Positions 44,200 through 53,448 of a stretch of DNA of 64,000 nucleotides are shown here, piece after piece; positions within the stretch are counted from its first letter, which is position 1, and every line of letters starts with the position of its first letter. Under the pieces are notes generated by a model. It was not told the origin of the DNA, ran no database searches, and saw only the letters and a list, made by a program, of their open reading frames with translations. A program made the translations under genes and the position numbers. The DNA comes from Holophaga sp. Lineage in GTDB: Bacteria > Acidobacteriota > Holophagae > Holophagales > Holophagaceae. Location of the stretch: contig JADKBC010000011.1 in NCBI GenBank assembly GCA_016715205.1, positions 1-64,000 of the forward strand. The letters run 5' to 3'.

Positions 44200-44984
44200 C
44201 GCTTGAGGTTGGCCACCAGGGAGAGCATGTCGTCCACGGTGCGAATGGTCTTGGAATTTGCCTCATAGGCGCGCTGGCCGATGATCATGTTCACCATTTC
44301 GTCGGCCACGTCCACGTTGGACATTTCCAGAAATCCCTGCTGTAGCGTGCCCAGGCCATCCAGGCCGGGGGTGCCTTCGATGGGTTCGCCGCTGGCCAGG
44401 GTTGTGGTAACGAGGTTGCGACCGATCTGATTCAGGCCCGTGGGGTTGATGAATTTCACCAGGGTGATCTGGCCCACCTGCTGGGGCTGGGACTGGGCGG
44501 GCTGAGTCACGCTCACGGTGCCATCCTGGGCGATGGTTACGCTGGTGGCGTCCTGGGGGATGGTGATCTGGGGATCCATGGCGTAGCCGCTGGCCGTAAC
44601 CAGGGCGCCATTCTGATCCACGGCAAAGGAGCCATCCCGGGTGTAGGCCTGGGTGCCATCGGGCATGGTGACTCTGAAAAAGCCATCGCCTTCGATGCCC
44701 ATGTCAAAGCGTCCGCCCGTGGTGCGGAAGTTCCCCGTGGAATACTGATGCACCACGCTCTGCAACTTGGCGCCGTGGCCCAGCTGGATGCCCGCGGGCA
44801 GGGTGGTGTTGGTGGAACTGCTGGTGCCCGCCAAGTTCACCGTTTGATACAGCAGATCCTGGAATTCGGCCCGGGCCTTCTTGAAGCCAGTGGTGTTCAC
44901 ATTGGCCAGGTTGTTGGAAATGGTGTCCATGTTGAGCTGCTGCACGGACATGCCGGCGGCGGCGGACCACATTGCACGCATCAT
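44196..44984 (-). CDS. flgG: Flagellar distal rod protein FlgG
   Basis: 262 residues. N-terminal MRAMWSAAAGMSVQQLNMDT and ISNNLANVNTTGFKKARAEF, and C-terminal GFLEMSNVDVADEMVNMIIG and RAYEANSKTIRTVDDMLSL, are textbook FlgG. AAGGAGG lies 7 bases before the first of two ATGs. Confidence 0.97.
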   Translation of the reverse strand: MMRAMWSAAAGMSVQQLNMDTISNNLANVNTTGFKKARAEFQDLLYQTVNLAGTSSSTNTTLPAGIQLGHGAKLQSVVHQYSTGNFRTTGGRFDMGIEGDGFFRVTMPDGTQAYTRDGSFAVDQNGALVTASGYAMDPQITIPQDATSVTIAQDGTVSVTQPAQSQPQQVGQITLVKFINPTGLNQIGRNLVTTTLASGEPIEGTPGLDGLGTLQQGFLEMSNVDVADEMVNMIIGQRAYEANSKTIRTVDDMLSLVANLKR

Positions 44985-45021
44985 GGGAAAACCTCCTTAG
45001 TTCAATAAAGCCATTCGGGTC

Positions 45022-45765
45022 TTAGCGGCCCCCAGCCACATCGTTGATGCTGCGGGCGTCGAGGTCGTTGGAGAGGGTGGAAGCCACCTTGAGGCTCAGC
45101 TCGAACAGACGGTTCAGGCGGATCATGTCCACCATGGTGCTGGCCACATCCACCCCACTCTGTTCCAGGTAGCCCTGGCTTACCGTGGCGGTGGGGGGCG
45201 CATCCTGCAAGCCCGTCGGGTCAAAGCGGTTGGCACCCATGCGGGTGAGGGCCACGGGATTCTTGTAGGCCTTCAGATCCAGCTGACCCACGGAGGTTTG
45301 ACCCTGGTTGATGGTTCCGTCCGGAGCCACGGAGAATTCGCCCTTCTGGGTATCGATTTGAATGGTCTGGCCATTTTTGCCTAGTACGGGAGAACCATCC
45401 AGGGCCTGAAGCTCGCCCTTGGGCCCCAACATGAAGCGGCCATCCCGGGTGGCCTGGGGGCCTTGGGGTGTGCGGATCATGAAAAAGGCGTTGCCTTCAA
45501 TGGCCATATCCAGATTGCGTCCGGTGGCCTTGGAGGCCGCCTGGGAGAAGTCCATTCCGCGCTGGGCCAGCACGGTGCCATCGTTCACAAACTTGCTCAG
45601 GGGCAGATTGCGGCTGCTGGCCTGGGCCTTGTTGAAGATGGAGAAGAAGCTGCGTTCGCTCTTATAGCCCACCGTATTGGTGTTGGCGAGATTGTTGGAC
45701 AGTGTCTCCAGGTGGAAGGACCTGGCTTTCAGACTGCCGGCTGCAACGTAATAGGCGGGATCCAT
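45022..45765 (-). CDS. flgF: Flagellar proximal rod protein FlgF
   Basis: 247 residues of a flagellar hook-basal-body protein (LETLSNNLANTNTVGYKSER; MAIEGNAFFMIRTPQG; GYLEQSGVDVASTMVDMIRL). Position before flgG and shorter N-terminal helix fit FlgF. The ATG at 45765 (MDPAYYVAAGSLKARSFH) has GAGGTG upstream; the frame continues further 5' only into junk sequence. Confidence 0.9.
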   Translation of the reverse strand: MDPAYYVAAGSLKARSFHLETLSNNLANTNTVGYKSERSFFSIFNKAQASSRNLPLSKFVNDGTVLAQRGMDFSQAASKATGRNLDMAIEGNAFFMIRTPQGPQATRDGRFMLGPKGELQALDGSPVLGKNGQTIQIDTQKGEFSVAPDGTINQGQTSVGQLDLKAYKNPVALTRMGANRFDPTGLQDAPPTATVSQGYLEQSGVDVASTMVDMIRLNRLFELSLKVASTLSNDLDARSINDVAGGR

Positions 45766-45825
45766 CTGGGCACCTCTGGCCTGGTATGGCCAGAGCGTGC
45801 CAACTCGATTTACGTGCGGTTCATA

Positions 45826-46066
45826 CCCCCCTTCCCCCCCCACCCCAGGCCTCTCGCCCGGCCGGGGGCCGGGGCGCGGGGGGGGCCGGGGGTCGGGGGG
45901 GGCGGGGCCGCGGGGCCGGCCCCCCTGGGGGGGGGGGCCGGGCGGGGGCCGGGGCGCGGGCCCCCCCGGGCCGACCCCGGCCCCCGCCCCCGGCCCCAGG
46001 CCCCGGCCCCCCCCCCCCCCCCCCCCCGGCCCGCCGAAGCGGCCCCCCCGCCGCCGGCGGGAAGAA
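45826..46066. other. Extreme G/C homopolymer tract, probably artefactual
   Basis: About 240 bases made almost only of G and C runs: C runs first, then G-rich blocks, then a near-pure run of over 20 C at about 46009-46027. It carries no codon pattern and replaces the 3' end of moaE. The 60 bases between this tract and flgF look normal. Confidence 0.75.
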
Positions 46067-46450
46067 TTGATGCTCGCGTTTCCAAATGGGTACCCGTTCC
46101 TTGATGCGATCCATGATCCAGGCGGCGGCTTCAAAGGCCTCCTTGCGGTGGGCAGAGGCGGTGACCACTACCACGGCGGCTTCCGTGAGGGGCACGGGGC
46201 CGATGCGGTGATGGATGAAACAGCCCAGCAGGGCGAAGCGGGTGATCGCTTCGATCCGCAGGCCGCCCAGTTCCTGTTCGGCCATGGGCACGTAGGCTTC
46301 ATAGGCGAGGGCCTCGACGGCCCTGCCTTCGTGGTGATCCCGGGCGCACCCTTCGAAGACCACCACGGCCCCGGCGCGGGAATCGGTGGCTTCTTGGCGG
46401 AGACGCGCGGCGTTCAAGGGCATCTCAAGGACAGCAACTGCTTGGATCAT
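46067..46450 (-). CDS. moaE: Molybdopterin synthase catalytic subunit MoaE, 3' end lost
   Basis: About 127 residues recognisable: GAVVVFEGCARDHHEGRAVE, LAYEAYVPMAEQELGGLRIE, HRIGPVPLTEAAVVVVTASA and HRKEAFEAAAWIMDRIKERV, then PIWKREH. Homologues continue ~15 residues; here the sequence turns into a G/C tract. MoaE transfers sulfur from MoaD to precursor Z in molybdenum-cofactor synthesis. It is divergent from the lysine transaminase gene. Confidence 0.88.
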
Positions 46451-46513
46451 GGGCTCGAAACCTCGCTTCATCCCCGGTAGACTGCCACAACTTCCCATTT
46501 CCCAGAGGCCCTT

Positions 46514-47851
46514 ATGACCCAGGCGACGGCGTGCCGTGTGGAACCTTCCGAGGTGTTTGAGACCCTGGGTCGTCACATGCTGGTGGATGGTTTCCACTTG
46601 GTGATGGACCTCGAAAAATCCCAGGGTTCCTGGATCGTGGATGCCCGGGATGGCCGGCGCTACCTGGATTTTTATACCTTTTTTGCTACCAGCCCCCTGG
46701 GTCATAACCACCCTCGGCTCCGGGAACCGGAATTCGTGCGGCGACTGGGTGAAGTGGCCGTGAACAAGCCCGCGAACAGCGATATCTACACCACGGCCTT
46801 CGCGGAATGGGTGGAAGCCTTTGCCACACGCACCTTGCCGGACTATCTACCCCATCTATTCTGGGTGGATGGGGGCGCCTTGGCCGTGGAAAACGCCTTG
46901 AAGGCCGCCTTCGACTGGAAGGTGCGAAAGAACCTGGCCAAGGGAAAAGGAGAAAAGGGTCACCAGGTGATTCATTTCAGGGAGGCCTTCCACGGGCGCT
47001 CCGGTTATACCCTGAGTCTCACCAACACTGCGGATCCCCGGAAATACCAATATTTCCCCAAATTCGACTGGCCGCGGATCTTGAATCCCAAGATCACGTT
47101 TCCCTTGGAGGGTGCCAACCTCGCCCAGGTGCAAGCGGCGGAGGCGGAGGCCCTCTCTCAGATTCAGGCGGCCCTGACTCAGGATCCCGACGACATTGCC
47201 TGCCTGATCATCGAACCCATCCAGGCCGAGGGCGGGGATAACCATTTCCGGGCGGAATTCCTGCAGGCGCTCCGGCAGTTGGCCGACGCGCATGAGTTCC
47301 TGCTCATTTTCGACGAAGTGCAAACCGGCTTTGGCATCACGGGCACCTGGTGGGGTCATCAGCTCTTTGGGGTGAAGCCCGATATCATCGCCTTTGGGAA
47401 GAAAACCCAATGCTGTGGCATTGCAGCTGGGCCACGGCTGGATGAAGTGGACAGCGTGTTCAAGGTTCCCAGCCGCATCAACAGCACCTGGGGCGGCAAT
47501 CTGGTGGATATGGTGCGGGGCACCCGCATCATCGAGGTGATTGAGGAGGAAGGCCTGCTGGAGCACACCACGCGCCAGGGCCAGCGCCTGCTCAGTGGCT
47601 TGCAGGCTATTCATCGCGATCTGCCTGAATTCACCTCCAATCCACGGGGTCGCGGTCTTTTTTGCGCCATGGATCTGGCCACGCCTGAACTGCGCGCTGC
47701 CACCATCTCCAAGGCCCAGGAGCGAGGCATGATCGTGCTGGCCTCGGGCCAGACGGGCCTGCGGTTCCGCCCGGCCCTTAACCTAAAGACCGAGGACCTG
47801 GATCTTGGTTTGACGCTACTGCGGGAGTGCCTCATCGCGGCCCGGGGCTGA
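46514..47851 (+). CDS. lat: L-lysine 6-transaminase
   Basis: 445 residues, class III PLP aminotransferase. It moves the epsilon-amino group of lysine to 2-oxoglutarate, giving 2-aminoadipate 6-semialdehyde. FYTFFATSPLGHNHP, GALAVENALKAAFDWK, FREAFHGRSGYTLSLTNT, the PLP Asp in LIFDEVQTGFGITG and the Schiff-base Lys in IIAFGKKTQCCG match this subgroup closely. It has no clear operon partner (rnhA follows after 27 bases). Confidence 0.9.
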   Translation: MTQATACRVEPSEVFETLGRHMLVDGFHLVMDLEKSQGSWIVDARDGRRYLDFYTFFATSPLGHNHPRLREPEFVRRLGEVAVNKPANSDIYTTAFAEWVEAFATRTLPDYLPHLFWVDGGALAVENALKAAFDWKVRKNLAKGKGEKGHQVIHFREAFHGRSGYTLSLTNTADPRKYQYFPKFDWPRILNPKITFPLEGANLAQVQAAEAEALSQIQAALTQDPDDIACLIIEPIQAEGGDNHFRAEFLQALRQLADAHEFLLIFDEVQTGFGITGTWWGHQLFGVKPDIIAFGKKTQCCGIAAGPRLDEVDSVFKVPSRINSTWGGNLVDMVRGTRIIEVIEEEGLLEHTTRQGQRLLSGLQAIHRDLPEFTSNPRGRGLFCAMDLATPELRAATISKAQERGMIVLASGQTGLRFRPALNLKTEDLDLGLTLLRECLIAARG

Positions 47852-47878
47852 ATCTGCCAAGGTAGAGGCGGAGCCTCT

Positions 47879-48343
47879 ATGACCGCGCGTCCCACAGTCG
47901 AACTCTATTGCGATGGTGCATGTCTGGGCAATCCGGGGCCCGGCGGTTGGGCGTACCTGCTGAGGTTTCGATCGGCAGATGGCGTGAAGGAAAAGGAAGC
48001 CGCTGGCCCTGACCCCGAAACCACCAACAACCGCATGGAATTGCTGGCCGCCATCCGCGGCCTGGAAGCATTGGCCAAACCTTGCGAGGTGGAATTGTTT
48101 TGCGATAGCCAGTACGTGGTGAAGGGAATTACCTCGTGGATGGCAGGCTGGAAGCGGGCGGGTTGGCGCAAGGCGGATCGTCAGCCCGTGCTCAACGCGG
48201 AACTCTGGCAGGCCCTGGATGCCCAAGTGCAGCGGCACCGGGTGAAGGCCACCTGGGTGCGGGGCCATGCGGGGCACATCGAGAATGAGCGGGTGGATGT
48301 CCTGGCCAGGGAGGCGGCCGTACATCAAACGGCCCAGGGCTGA
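47879..48343 (+). CDS. rnhA: Ribonuclease HI
   Basis: 154 residues that cut RNA in RNA-DNA hybrids. The catalytic acid set is visible: Asp in LYCDGACLGNPG, Glu in NNRMELLAAI, Asp in LFCDSQYVVKGI and Asp in ERVDVLA, with the conserved His in WVRGHAGH. Confidence 0.95.
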   Translation: MTARPTVELYCDGACLGNPGPGGWAYLLRFRSADGVKEKEAAGPDPETTNNRMELLAAIRGLEALAKPCEVELFCDSQYVVKGITSWMAGWKRAGWRKADRQPVLNAELWQALDAQVQRHRVKATWVRGHAGHIENERVDVLAREAAVHQTAQG

Positions 48344-48356
48344 CCCCGGGCCGTTT
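48327..48356. terminator. Bidirectional terminator between convergent rnhA and the pseudokinase-TonB gene
   Basis: AAACGGCCC / GGGCCGTTT, 9 perfect pairs, then an A/C mismatch and a GGG-CTGA-CCC top. Each strand ends in a TTT run. It overlaps the rnhA stop. Confidence 0.65.
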
Positions 48357-48371
48357 CGAAATCGCGAGTAA

Positions 48372-50222
48372 TTACTTGGGTTTGCCGAAGTTGTAATCCA
48401 AGGTGATCCAGCCGTTGATGGCCTTGCCGCCCTTGGTGGCAGGGGAATAGGAGCTCTCGTAGGCTGCCTGCTTGGCGGCGTCGTTGTAGCCGAAGGGGCC
48501 GTCCACACCCTTCTCGATGGTCACTTTCAGGGGGCGCCCCTGGGGATCCACGAACACTTTCACCGTCACGCGGATCTCATTCACCCGCAGTTCGGCGGGC
48601 AGGAAATTCTTGTTGGCCAGGCGTGGGGCCGAGGGCACGGCGCGCTTGGTGATGGTCGGCGGTAGTTCGGGAGCATCCACGACAGTCGGCGGCGGGGCGG
48701 TGGCGGTGGTGGCAGCTGGCGTGGGGGCCGTGGCCGCGGGGGGCAGGCTCTTGGGCAGTTGGCTGGGCAATTGGCTTGGCAGCTGACTAGGGTTGACCTG
48801 GGCCACAGGCAGACTGGGCTGGTTACTGGGTGGCGGCTGCGGGGCCGGTTTCTGTTCGACGGGCGTGGATTTGACGGGGAGTTGGGCGATGTTCTGGGCC
48901 CGCTGCTGGGCCTGCTGGGCCTGCTGCTGGGTTTCGATCTTCTGTTTCTGGAGTTCGGCCTGCTGCTTGGTGGCCTCATCGATCTTGGCCTGGGCCTTCT
49001 TCTTCTCCTCGGCCGTCTTGGCTTCCTTCAGGGCTTTTTCGCCTTCGCTCTTTTTACCCAGGGCCATCTGTTCCTGTCGATTGATGTCCGTCAATCGGGC
49101 TGAGAACTCCGCATTCTCCCGCTGGGCCATGGCCAGCTCGGCGGTGCGCTTATTGAGTTCTTTGGTGTCGGCCCAGGATTTGTAGCCTAGGATTCCCACG
49201 AGGACCACCACAGCGGCGCCACCCATCACTACGTACTTCGTGTAGTTCTGGCCGCCACCGGTCTCGAAGAGTTTCGCCTTGGCCGGTTCCGATTCGAGGA
49301 AGGGGGAGAAATCCGCACCCTGATCCGCTTTCATGGCCTGGGTGTCGTGCTCGTTTTCCTCCCGGAAGAGGGTGTGCATGAAGAAGGCCATGTTGAAAGT
49401 CGTAGGGCTGTAGTCACCGTCGTACAGCACCCGTTCCAGTTCCGTGATGAACACGCTGGGGCTTTCGAAAACCTTGTCCACACCGAGCAGGCGCTTGAGA
49501 ATGCCGAGGATTTCAGGGGGAACCAGGGAATCATCCTGGGCGGCCTTGAGGGTGGCCTTGTTCAGGGTCATGGCCAGGAGATCCAGGCTGGGCAGGCGTT
49601 CCAGGGTCAACAATTCGTAGAACACGGCACCCAGGGAGAAGAGGTCCTGTTGCAACGGCGCCGTGCCAACTGGCCCCTGATACGGAGCGCGGGAGGCGGA
49701 AATGATGGGGCATTTAGGCAGCAAAGTGTGGATGGTCGCCGCGAAGGGGGCATCCAGAATCTGCGTGGCGCCTTCGAAACTCACCCACACACTGTGGGGT
49801 GAAAGCACACCGTGGTTGAGCCCCTTGGCGTGCAGTTGCACCAAGGATTGGGCCAAGCTCTGCAGCACCGAAAGGGCATGGTCGACGCCCAGGGGGATCT
49901 GCTCGTGTTTGGCCTTGTCCAGCATCTGCGCCAGACTGCGGCCCTGCACGTAGTCGCAAACCACGTGGGGCATGCGACCGCCTTCAATCTTGTAGCCATG
50001 GCCGAAACCGCGCTGCCCGGCCAGCAGGCCCGCGACTCGATTGGCTTCTTCCAAGCGAGCGCCTATGCCTGCTTCCAGCAGTTCTTCCGAAAAGGTCCTG
50101 ATCAAAACATGGCGGTCGAGGCTGCTGCCCGAAAGGGTGAGACCCCGATGAATCTTGCCCGCCGGGTCCACCGTGAGTTCGTTGGCCAGCAGGTAGGTGC
50201 CGAGACGTGTGTAGGAGGCCAT
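48372..50222 (-). CDS. Pseudokinase-TonB fusion membrane protein
   Basis: 616 residues in five parts: an N-terminal protein-kinase-like domain (1-285), one membrane helix (330-347, YVVMGGAAVVVLVGILGY), a coiled coil rich in Gln/Lys (350-445), a Pro/Gln linker with QLPSQLPSQLP, and a C-terminal TonB domain (535-616; VNEIRVTVKVFVDPQGRPLK, YESSYSPATKGGKAINGW). In the kinase part the catalytic HRDLKPxN is HGVLSPHS and DFG is DAP, so it is probably inactive. The topology puts the kinase in the cytoplasm and TonB in the periplasm. It may sense a signal and drive outer-membrane transport, or bridge the envelope. Confidence 0.8.
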   Translation of the reverse strand: MASYTRLGTYLLANELTVDPAGKIHRGLTLSGSSLDRHVLIRTFSEELLEAGIGARLEEANRVAGLLAGQRGFGHGYKIEGGRMPHVVCDYVQGRSLAQMLDKAKHEQIPLGVDHALSVLQSLAQSLVQLHAKGLNHGVLSPHSVWVSFEGATQILDAPFAATIHTLLPKCPIISASRAPYQGPVGTAPLQQDLFSLGAVFYELLTLERLPSLDLLAMTLNKATLKAAQDDSLVPPEILGILKRLLGVDKVFESPSVFITELERVLYDGDYSPTTFNMAFFMHTLFREENEHDTQAMKADQGADFSPFLESEPAKAKLFETGGGQNYTKYVVMGGAAVVVLVGILGYKSWADTKELNKRTAELAMAQRENAEFSARLTDINRQEQMALGKKSEGEKALKEAKTAEEKKKAQAKIDEATKQQAELQKQKIETQQQAQQAQQRAQNIAQLPVKSTPVEQKPAPQPPPSNQPSLPVAQVNPSQLPSQLPSQLPKSLPPAATAPTPAATTATAPPPTVVDAPELPPTITKRAVPSAPRLANKNFLPAELRVNEIRVTVKVFVDPQGRPLKVTIEKGVDGPFGYNDAAKQAAYESSYSPATKGGKAINGWITLDYNFGKPK

Positions 50223-50291
50223 CGAGTGCTCCAGAAAAAAGGGATGCTTGGAAGATAGCTCTGATTTGAAAGAATTCCTAGGGACACCCTC

Positions 50292-50963
50292 CTAGCGTTC
50301 CCGAGGGGTTTCCCAAAGGTCACCCACGGCTCGCCAGGTTTGGATCCAGATGTTGGCTGTGGCGTTCACACCGTTGGAAAAAGACAGTTGAAGCTGCGCA
50401 AAGGGCACGGAAAGGGTGTCCCAGGAACCCCGCGGAGCGCCAATTTCAAGATCAAAATGCTCCAGCAAACGCCGGTGTCGGTCCCACTTGGTTTCCGACC
50501 AGGCCAACAGGGCGGGGCGGGGGTCGAGGGGTGCCGTGATGGCCCAGAAAGGTTCCTGGCTGACGACCATGCGGGCCAGATGTTCTTCGCTGTATTCCTG
50601 GAAGCGTTCCCGCAGCGGGGTCATGCCCTGAGTGGCTGAGGGATCCGTCAGCAATTGCACCATGTGCGCCAGGGTGCCCAACTCCCGCACCACCTGTGCC
50701 GGGCGACGGTGCTCTTCGCTCATGCGGAGAATGCGCCGGAACTGGTCTTCCACTTCCTCCACAGTGGGCACTTGGTCGCTGGAAACCCCACGAGCACCGC
50801 GGGCGAGTTCCAAGGGATGTTGTCGCAGAAAGGTGGCCATCCCCCGGGGAATGAGCCCCGTGGCCAGATCCGTCTGGATCTCGTGGAAGCGAGGGGTCCA
50901 GGCCGAGAGTGAGGTTGCCATCGCCAGCACAAGGGGAAGGGTTCGACAGAGGCTGCGGCGCAT
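50292..50963 (-). CDS. Secreted helical protein of unknown function
   Basis: 223 residues with a signal peptide (LCRTLPLVLAMATSLSAW). WTPRFHEIQTDLATGLIP at the mature start and LGTLAHMVQLLTDPSATQGM further on are faintly like the Trp/His zinc-site segments of phospholipase C/P1 nuclease proteins, but other ligands are not clear. I do not assign a function. It is divergent from comEC with 61 bases between. Confidence 0.55.
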   Translation of the reverse strand: MRRSLCRTLPLVLAMATSLSAWTPRFHEIQTDLATGLIPRGMATFLRQHPLELARGARGVSSDQVPTVEEVEDQFRRILRMSEEHRRPAQVVRELGTLAHMVQLLTDPSATQGMTPLRERFQEYSEEHLARMVVSQEPFWAITAPLDPRPALLAWSETKWDRHRRLLEHFDLEIGAPRGSWDTLSVPFAQLQLSFSNGVNATANIWIQTWRAVGDLWETPRER

Positions 50964-51024
50964 GGGACCTCGAGGGTGATGGTTCCAGACTACTCACTTG
51001 TGCCGCTCCCGTTAAACTGCCGCC

Positions 51025-53343
51025 ATGCTTTCCCGCGAACGACTCTGGCAGCGCCTTAGCGGCGCTTCTTTCTGGGGCCTGCCCTGGGCCCTTGCAGTGG
51101 CTTGTGCACTGCCTTGGCTGCTGCCGGAAACCTGGGCCGGGAACCTGCCAGGGTGGTTGCTTCCAGCGGGGGTTGGACTGCTGTTGGCTTCGCTACCGCT
51201 GCTGCTGACGCGCAGAGGATTCGTGGTACCTCTGACGTTGATTCTTGCGTTGTTCACCTTCCTGGGGCTGCGTTCTTTGGCTCGCCAGGAGCAGGCGCTA
51301 CCCACTGGCTTTCAGGCGTTGGAGGGAACGCTTTCCGCACCGTGGATCCTGCGCTCCGAGCAGCGGCTCGGACGCATTCAGCTCACCGCGCCCCCGGCCC
51401 TGTCTGGCATGGAATGGCCCCTTTCATTGCCCGGCGAAGGCGTCCCGGCCCCCGAACCGGGAACCCCTGTGCGATTCCGCGCCGACCTGCGGGCGGTGGA
51501 ACCGGCACCTCCCTTTCTGGGGGAACGGCCCCTCTGGCGGGCCCGGGATGCTGGCACAGCCCGGCGGTTGCACCTGCGTTCGGCGGACCTGTTGGAAGTC
51601 ATGGGGCCGGCCCGGCCGTCCCTCCTTTTGCGGCTGCAGTGTTTTGCCCATCGGCGTTTTACCGCATTGCCGCTGCCGGAAGGCCCCGCTCGGGACCTTT
51701 GGGGCGCCCTGACCCTGGGCTATCCACCGGCGAGGGATGATGTTTTCAGCGCCTTTGCGGAGAGCGGTACCATCCACACCCTGGTGGTGTCGGGGCTGCA
51801 AGTTACGCTCGTGATGGCCTTCCTGGAGGCGCTTTGGCGTCGGTTGTTGCGGCGGGGTTCCACCGTTGCTGCCATCGTGGCAGGCCTTCTGTACAGCGCC
51901 GTGGTGGGTTTCTCCGCCCCGGTTTGGCGCGGGTTGCTGATGGGTGTGGTCTGGGCGCTGGGCCGGCGGAGCGGCTGGAAGGTGCCCCCGGTGCTCACGT
52001 TGCATGGCGCACTGCTGCTGTGGCTGCTGTTCCACCCTGCGGCAGGGGCTGACCCTGGCTTTCTCTTGGCCTGGTTTGCCCTGTTGGGGCTGCTCTGGTG
52101 CGCCGAACCCCTGGCGGGGCTGCTGGGGCCGATCTCCACGCGCTGGGCGCTGCCGGCGGCTCGTTTCCTGGCGCCGTGGCTGACCACGTTCCCGTTGCTG
52201 GCCCTCTTTCACGGTGGGGCACCGCTTTGGGGGGCCTTGGCCAACGTGTTGGTGCTGCCCTTGGTGGCAGTCCTGACGCCCATCTGCTTGATCCTCACCT
52301 TGCTGCCGATCCCTGGGGCTGTTTCCAGCATCGGGGGGTTGCTGGCGTGGATGGGGAGCAGCTTGGTCCCTTTTTTCGCCCGCATCCAGCCCTTGGCCAC
52401 TGGCGTGCTCTGGCCGTGGATGCTGCTCGTGCTGGGCTGGGTTTTCCTGGCGCAACGGCACGCTCACTTTCGCAAGACCCGGGCGCTCACCGTACTGCTG
52501 ACGGCGACTTCGGCGATCCTGTTGATTGCTCGGGGAACGGGTTCCGCAGCCCATGATTTCAGCCTAGAGGCGCCGGATATCGGCCAGGGAGATGCGCTCC
52601 TGCTGCGAGTGCCAGGAGGCGATGCCACCCTGATCGACACGGGGCCAAGTCCCTGGTCAGCCCGGCGGCTGGCGCGGGTGCTAAGCCGTCGGGGTGTGCG
52701 CGAACCTCTCCATCTGGCCCTCACCCATCCCCACAGTGATCATTCGGGCGGGTGGGCCACCCTGGCCAGGCTTTGGCCCATCGCATCCATCACCCTTCCC
52801 GACACCGTGCGGTCCAGGGAACTCTGGTCCCCGGTGGCGCCGCCCGCGCATCTGCAGGTGGCACGGCGCGTGGTTCGGGGCGAGGCCTGGCGCCAGGGCC
52901 CGGCCCATTTTGAAGTGCGCTGGCCGCCCAAGCCCTTTGAACTGCCCGATGCCAACATGATTTCCCAGGTGTTGCGGGTGCGCTGGCAGGATCGCGAGCT
53001 TTGGCTCATGGGTGATGCCACGGCCATTCAGGAGCGGGACCTGCTCGATCTCGGCGACCCTGGCTCCGTCAAGGCCCATCGGCTGCTGAAGGCGGGCCAC
53101 CATGGCAGCGTTTCCGCCTCGGACCCGACCTGGATCGCTACCCTTTCACCCGAGTTGGTGCTCTTTACCGTGGGGCGAAACAACCGCTTTGACTTTCCCT
53201 CGGCGCGAACCGTGGAAACCCTTGGTCCGATCCCTCACTTCAGCACGGGTGCCAACCGCGGCTTGCGGGTGGTGGCGGTGCCCGGAGGATGGCGAGTGGA
53301 GCCTGGAATGGGCGCTGTGATAAACGTGCCGCTGGGTTTCTAG
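51025..53343 (+). CDS. comEC: ComEC/Rec2 competence DNA channel
   Basis: 772 residues. An N-terminal soluble domain is followed by the competence domain with many helices (SGTIHTLVVSGLQVTLVMAF; APVWRGLLMGVVWALGRRSG). A C-terminal metallo-beta-lactamase domain has DIGQGDALLLRVPGGDATLI, THPHSDHSGG and AGHHGSVSASD. It forms the inner-membrane pore for DNA uptake. Its length and domain order are normal. Confidence 0.93.
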   Translation: MLSRERLWQRLSGASFWGLPWALAVACALPWLLPETWAGNLPGWLLPAGVGLLLASLPLLLTRRGFVVPLTLILALFTFLGLRSLARQEQALPTGFQALEGTLSAPWILRSEQRLGRIQLTAPPALSGMEWPLSLPGEGVPAPEPGTPVRFRADLRAVEPAPPFLGERPLWRARDAGTARRLHLRSADLLEVMGPARPSLLLRLQCFAHRRFTALPLPEGPARDLWGALTLGYPPARDDVFSAFAESGTIHTLVVSGLQVTLVMAFLEALWRRLLRRGSTVAAIVAGLLYSAVVGFSAPVWRGLLMGVVWALGRRSGWKVPPVLTLHGALLLWLLFHPAAGADPGFLLAWFALLGLLWCAEPLAGLLGPISTRWALPAARFLAPWLTTFPLLALFHGGAPLWGALANVLVLPLVAVLTPICLILTLLPIPGAVSSIGGLLAWMGSSLVPFFARIQPLATGVLWPWMLLVLGWVFLAQRHAHFRKTRALTVLLTATSAILLIARGTGSAAHDFSLEAPDIGQGDALLLRVPGGDATLIDTGPSPWSARRLARVLSRRGVREPLHLALTHPHSDHSGGWATLARLWPIASITLPDTVRSRELWSPVAPPAHLQVARRVVRGEAWRQGPAHFEVRWPPKPFELPDANMISQVLRVRWQDRELWLMGDATAIQERDLLDLGDPGSVKAHRLLKAGHHGSVSASDPTWIATLSPELVLFTVGRNNRFDFPSARTVETLGPIPHFSTGANRGLRVVAVPGGWRVEPGMGAVINVPLGF

Positions 53344-53448
53344 ATTCTTCCCATTGTTCCCAGCCTCGCGTGAGAAATTGGTCTTAGCCACGCCCAGAGG
53401 AACGCAACGCAATCCCGACCTCTTTTGAAAAATGAAGGCGAGCGATCC

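Noticed and set aside
48759..49185. Plus-strand open frames rich in Leu/Gly inside the coiled-coil region
   Set aside because: They are mirror images of the repetitive Gln/Lys coiled coil of the pseudokinase-TonB gene.
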